Source of the DNA: JAUWQU01 sp964605095
Lineage (GTDB): Bacteria > Planctomycetota > Phycisphaerae > SM23-33
Direction: 5' to 3'
Length of the DNA stretch: 9,085 nt
Assembly: GCA_964605095.1 (NCBI GenBank)
Contig: CAZSBS010000196.1
Coordinates: forward strand, 1 to 9,085
Shown here: positions 6,851 to 9,085 of the stretch, piece by piece
How positions within the stretch are numbered: the first letter of the stretch is position 1
Layout: each line of letters opens with the position of its first letter
Translations under genes and position numbers: made by a program
Notes under the pieces: model-generated
The model's database searches: none
What the model saw: only the letters and a program-made list of their open reading frames with translations
Told to the model about the DNA's origin: nothing

Positions 6851-6899
6851 CTTGCCGGGGCTGATCCGGCAAGGCGGCAAGACCTATGCCACCATTGTA
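6851..6899 (-). promoter_or_regulatory. ahbC leader: perfect 8-bp hairpin and candidate -10 box
   Basis: CTTGCCGG (6851-6858) and CCGGCAAG (6866-6873) form a perfect 8-bp stem with a 7-nt loop. It ends 17 nt upstream of the ahbC ATG, close to the Shine-Dalgarno sequence. No U-tract follows, so it is not a typical terminator; an operator or an RNA element acting on translation is more likely. A TACAAT on the minus strand (6894-6899) would be a fair -10 box placing the hairpin in the transcribed leader, but I find no good -35 box 17 nt upstream, so the promoter part is weak. Confidence 0.4.
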
Positions 6900-6956
6900 T
6901 CGGTTTTGACCAGTCCGGCTCTGGGTTATTGGCGAACAAAAAGCGGGAGCTGGTGG

Positions 6957-7106
6957 GGGGGAAAGAATAAAGCGGAACCAGGTATCGGGAACCCGGAACC
7001 AGGACAGCAACCGCGGGACGCGGAAGACAAAACATTGCTGGTGCCACGAACCACCCACAACTTGTTCCGTGTTCCCGGTTCCTGGTTCCGCCTTCTTCTT
7101 TTCCCC
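6957..7106. repeat. Long inverted repeat with 42-nt arms downstream of the TPR gene
   Basis: Left arm 6957-6998 and right arm 7065-7106 are complementary at 36 of 42 positions without gaps, by hand count. The 66-nt centre contains a further short pair, CAGCAA (7005-7010) with TTGCTG (7035-7040). The arms are rich in repeated GGAACC/GGGAAC words, so each is itself a degenerate tandem repeat. The right arm ends one base before the stop codon of the minus-strand TPR gene (7108-7110), so the structure would form the 3' end of that mRNA, and it precedes the ahbC promoter region. There is no clear U-tract after it on the minus strand, so it is not a classic intrinsic terminator. It may be a mRNA-stabilising 3' structure or a non-autonomous repeat. 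Confidence 0.75.
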
Positions 7107-7107
7107 G

Positions 7108-8133
7108 CTACAGATTCGGGTCGGCGGGTTTGACGGCGTACTTGCGGACCAGTTCGACGATGTCTTTCTGGTTGGGGTTGAGTTCCAGCGAGGCATACCA
7201 GGCCGCCAGGGCCTTTTCGCGCAGCTCGGCCTTGTCGTGGTTCAGCACGTACTGCGTCATGTAGACCACGCCTAGTCCGCGGAGGGCGGCCGCGTTGGAC
7301 TGATCGCACTCGATGGCCTTCTGGTAGGATTGCAGGGCCTGGTCGTAGTCCTTGAGGTGGTATTGGCAGGTGCCCAACTGCTCCCAGGCGTCGGGACTGT
7401 TGGGATCCTCCCTGGAGGCCATCTGGAAGGTCTGGAGGGCGGGTTTGAGCCTGCCCTGCTTTACGTAGGTCACCCCGAGGTTCATCAGCAACTTGGGCTG
7501 GTGGACGTCGAGCTCGAGCGAATCGCGGTAGGCCTTGATGGCCTGGTAGGCCTGGCCCTGGCTGTCGTAGATGATCCCCAGGTTGCTGTAGGCCTCCGCG
7601 CGTTTGGGGTCCAGGGCGATGGCGGCCTTGCAGTACTTCTCCGCAAGATCGTACTTGCCCATCGAGTAATAGCAGGCGCCCAGGTTGAGGTGCGCGTCGA
7701 AGTCTTCCGGCGCAAGCGCCGTTGCTCGCAGATACACGTTGGCGGCCTGACGGAAGTATTCGGCGATTTCCTCGGCTTTGCTCGCCGCGGCCGCAAGGGA
7801 CTGGAAGACCACGCCGAGGTTGTAGTGGGGCCTGAACGAGTAGGGGTTTGTCTCGCAGGCCTTCTCGTAGCTGACGCGGGCCAGGGGGTAGTCGCCGCGG
7901 TTTCGGTGGATGTCGCCCATGGCCGAGTATGCGACCGAGAGGTCCGGGGCGATCTTCGCGGCCTTGGTCAGTTCGGCAAGGGCGGCGTCGAGCTGACCCT
8001 GGTCGGCCAGCAGTTGGCCCCGCACATAGTGGTCGATGGCCAGTTTGTTCTGGAATCGCCTGGCCTGCTGGCAGCCGAAGGTCGCCAGCAGGCTCAAGGC
8101 CAAGGCCCAGATTGCGATCCGTCTGGTATGCAT
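7108..8133 (-). CDS. TPR-repeat lipoprotein
   Basis: A 341-aa protein made almost entirely of tetratricopeptide repeats, which form a helical protein-binding surface. The N-terminus (MHTRRIAIWALALSLLATFG then C21) is a signal peptide with a lipobox-like end (TFGC), so it is probably a lipoprotein; the F at -2 is not ideal. About eight TPRs follow, with starts near residues 33, 67, 101, 146, 180, 214, 248 and 282. Canonical positions are clear in NLGACYYSMGKYDLAEKYC and NLGIIYDSQGQAYQAIKAY. The third and eighth repeats are lengthened by about 8-11 residues. The start at 8133 has AGGA about 8 nt upstream. The frame is open further upstream, but that part is the divergent promoter region and does not look coding. 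TPR lipoproteins can serve outer-membrane assembly, secretion or cell-envelope complexes; nothing here says which. It is transcribed divergently from rnpA and followed by the inverted repeat. Confidence 0.92.
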   Translation of the reverse strand: MHTRRIAIWALALSLLATFGCQQARRFQNKLAIDHYVRGQLLADQGQLDAALAELTKAAKIAPDLSVAYSAMGDIHRNRGDYPLARVSYEKACETNPYSFRPHYNLGVVFQSLAAAASKAEEIAEYFRQAANVYLRATALAPEDFDAHLNLGACYYSMGKYDLAEKYCKAAIALDPKRAEAYSNLGIIYDSQGQAYQAIKAYRDSLELDVHQPKLLMNLGVTYVKQGRLKPALQTFQMASREDPNSPDAWEQLGTCQYHLKDYDQALQSYQKAIECDQSNAAALRGLGVVYMTQYVLNHDKAELREKALAAWYASLELNPNQKDIVELVRKYAVKPADPNL

Positions 8134-8218
8134 TGGTCTGTTCCTGTCAGTATGCCGGCCAGTACGTCGCGGCCGGCCATCCGTGGCACGATCCGCGAGG
8201 CTCAACCGGCGGGACACG

Positions 8219-8247
8219 TTTGTAATGCACCCGGCCCGGCTGGTCAA
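8219..8247 (-). promoter_or_regulatory. Sigma-70 type promoter of the TPR lipoprotein gene
   Basis: On the minus strand, TTGACC (8242-8247) is a 5/6 match to the -35 consensus, separated by exactly 17 nt from TACAAA (8219-8224), a 4/6 match to the -10 consensus. Transcription would begin near 8212, giving a leader of about 79 nt before the ATG at 8133. This is the best-formed promoter in the window. Confidence 0.55.
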
Positions 8248-8313
8248 GAGGATGCCGCTTTTCGAGCCGGTTGCGTTGCGGATGTTTGTAGTGTGCCCGT
8301 AACAGTTGGCCGT

Positions 8314-8319
8314 TAGAAT
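8314..8319 (+). promoter_or_regulatory. Candidate -10 box for rnpA-yidD
   Basis: TAGAAT is a 5/6 match to the -10 consensus and lies 9 nt before the rnpA ATG. No good -35 hexamer is seen at the right distance. If used, the mRNA would start about 2-3 nt before the ATG, that is, nearly leaderless, in line with the absence of a Shine-Dalgarno sequence. The same arrangement is seen at rsmH. Confidence 0.35.
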
Positions 8320-8328
8320 GGGCACGAT

Positions 8329-8703
8329 ATGGGCTATAAGGCGGGCAAAGCATCCCGGCTGCGCAGGCGGGCGGACATCGACTCGGTGTTCGCTTGCGGC
8401 ATTTCCGCGCGCGACCGGCTTGCGACTTTGGTGGCCCGGCCCAACGGCCTGCCCCACAGCCGCATGGGCGTGGGGATTTCCAAACGGCACGGAAATGCCG
8501 TCCGGCGGAACCGGATCAAGCGCCTCTGCCGCGAGGCGATGCGCTTGAGCCGGCCCGACCTGCCGGCAGGGTGGGACTTCATGCTGCTGCCCAGGGCCGG
8601 GATGAGGCTGACGCTGGCGAGTCTTCGCAAGAGCGTTCTCTTGCTGGGCGGGCGAGTTGGATCCTCCGACGCCGCGGGCCGGGGAGGGCAGGCCCAGCCA
8701 TGA
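8329..8703 (+). CDS. rnpA: Ribonuclease P protein component RnpA
   Basis: The protein subunit of RNase P, which binds the catalytic RNA and helps it process the 5' ends of precursor tRNAs. The 124-aa product has the family layout: basic N-terminus with RLRRRADIDSVF (10-21), the central strand MGVGISKRHGNAVRRN (46-61), the diagnostic RNR helix RRNRIKRLCREAMR (59-72), and D/F-LLPR (83-89). The length is normal, and the last 15-20 residues are a Gly-rich tail. The start is firm: an in-frame TAG at 8314-8316 blocks any earlier start, and ATG 8329 is the first start codon after it. There is no Shine-Dalgarno sequence. Its stop overlaps the yidD start (ATGA, 8700-8703). The usual upstream partner rpmH (ribosomal protein L34) is not present. 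Confidence 0.95.
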   Translation: MGYKAGKASRLRRRADIDSVFACGISARDRLATLVARPNGLPHSRMGVGISKRHGNAVRRNRIKRLCREAMRLSRPDLPAGWDFMLLPRAGMRLTLASLRKSVLLLGGRVGSSDAAGRGGQAQP

Positions 8704-8969
8704 TCCGCCGAGCGGCAGGCTGGCTTTCGGCGGGGGCATCAGCGGTGCTTATCGGCCTGGCCAGGCTGTACCAGGCGACCCTGTCGCCGCTGATTGGGCG
8801 GCATTGCCGCTTCCAGCCAACGTGCAGCCAGTACTTTATCGAGGCGGTTCGCCTGCGAGGCCCTTTGGTCGGCGCGGCCCTTGGCATCTGGCGGATACTG
8901 CGATGCCACCCGTTTTCCCGCGGCGGCTACGACCCGGTGCCGGAAAGGCGGAGGAGGGGCGGGCGATAG
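8700..8969 (+). CDS. yidD: Membrane protein insertion efficiency factor YidD
   Basis: A small membrane-associated protein (89 aa) that assists YidC-mediated insertion of inner-membrane proteins. It shows the full family signature: an N-terminal amphipathic/hydrophobic helix (LSAGASAVLIGLARLYQ, 9-25), SPLIG (29-33), C36-RFQPTC42-SQY, EAV, and R68-C69-HPFSRGGYDPVP (to 81), with all three conserved cysteines. A short Arg-rich tail ends the protein. The start ATG at 8700 overlaps the rnpA stop TGA (8701-8703), so the two are translationally coupled; GGAGG at 8683-8687 lies 12 nt upstream. yidC often follows, but here the gene is followed at once by an A/C-rich repeat. Confidence 0.95.
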   Translation: MIRRAAGWLSAGASAVLIGLARLYQATLSPLIGRHCRFQPTCSQYFIEAVRLRGPLVGAALGIWRILRCHPFSRGGYDPVPERRRRGGR

Positions 8970-8972
8970 GGA

Positions 8973-9079
8973 AAACAAGGACCAAATAACAAGCACCAAA
9001 ACTCAAACAAGGACCAAACCGCACAACAATAAATTCCAAACAAGAAACAAAAACGCTTGGCCGTGGCCGTTTGGTGCTT
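8973..9079. repeat. A/C-rich repeat with inverted ends, truncated by the window
   Basis: Starting 3 nt after the yidD stop, AAACAAGGACCAAA occurs exactly twice (8973-8986 and 9005-9018), with a related AACAAGCACCAAAA between them (8988-9001). The 10-mer AAGCACCAAA (8991-9000) is exactly complementary in reverse to TTTGGTGCTT (9070-9079), so the tract forms an inverted repeat whose right arm probably continues past the window end. The tract is far more A-rich and G-poor than the neighbouring genes. No gene is supported here. Confidence 0.65.
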
Positions 9080-9085
9080 AGTTCT

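Noticed and set aside
6834..7196. N-terminal extension of the radical SAM gene through an open frame to 7196
   Set aside because: The extra residues come from the inverted repeat and part of the TPR gene read in another frame. ATG 6833 has a proper Shine-Dalgarno sequence, and MIGISKLYCG fits the family N-terminus.
7330..8316. Plus-strand open frame of 328 codons antisense to the TPR gene
   Set aside because: Val/Gly-rich shadow of the repeated TPR codons, with no domain or ribosome-binding site.
8134..8328. rpmH (ribosomal protein L34) expected upstream of rnpA
   Set aside because: I read all frames of the gap and found no short basic peptide with the L34 pattern.
8134..8739. N-terminal extension of the TPR gene to 8739
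   Set aside because: It runs antisense through rnpA and the divergent promoter region; the signal peptide and ribosome-binding site at 8133 mark the real start.
8973..9085. Start of yidC or another gene after yidD
   Set aside because: The A/C-rich tract is repetitive and its open frame gives a low-complexity Thr/Lys/Asn-rich peptide with no family features.

Overview
The window is GC-rich bacterial chromosome with well-spaced genes. It most resembles a member of the PVC group, probably a planctomycete of the Phycisphaerae type. This placement is an inference from three things: a Tat-exported Cys-type sulfatase next to a secreted glycosidase, a stand-alone rsmH outside any division cluster, and long palindromic repeats between genes. 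No rRNA or other phylogenetic marker is present to confirm it. There is no CRISPR array, transposase, integrase, tRNA or rRNA that I can support.

Layout. Positions 1-162 are a leader region with no assignable gene. At 163-1602 (+) is an exported family S1 sulfatase. At 1684-4116 (+) is a large secreted alpha-galactosidase-like (clan GH-D type) protein. These two form a small carbohydrate-use unit: one would remove sulfate esters and the other would cleave a glycosidic bond of a sulfated glycan outside the cytoplasm. At 4201-5244 (+) is rsmH, the 16S rRNA C1402 N4-methyltransferase, apparently with its own promoter and no leader. Positions 5245-5648 hold no gene but are full of repeat-like sequence, ending in a long imperfect inverted repeat between convergent genes. 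At 5649-6833 (-) is a radical SAM enzyme of the siroheme-dependent heme pathway, best match AhbC. Positions 6834-7107 hold its leader, with a perfect 8-bp hairpin, and a second long inverted repeat (arms of 42 nt). At 7108-8133 (-) is a lipoprotein made of about eight TPR repeats, with a recognisable sigma-70 type promoter. Divergent from it are rnpA (8329-8703, +) and yidD (8700-8969, +), which overlap by ATGA. rpmH is missing upstream and yidC is not seen downstream. The window ends in an A/C-rich tract that starts a third inverted repeat.

The most unusual feature is the set of three long inverted repeats, at 5526-5649, 6957-7106 and 8973-9079 (the last cut by the window edge). They differ in sequence but share a design: each begins directly after a stop codon (of the radical SAM gene, the TPR gene and yidD), and at least in two the arms are built from short degenerate words repeated in tandem. 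They may be transcription terminators, mRNA 3'-end stabilisers or non-autonomous repeat elements. A second oddity is an exact 15-nt tandem duplication inside the radical SAM gene, at a cysteine motif expected to bind an auxiliary Fe-S cluster. I see no clear new multi-gene defence or biosynthetic system.
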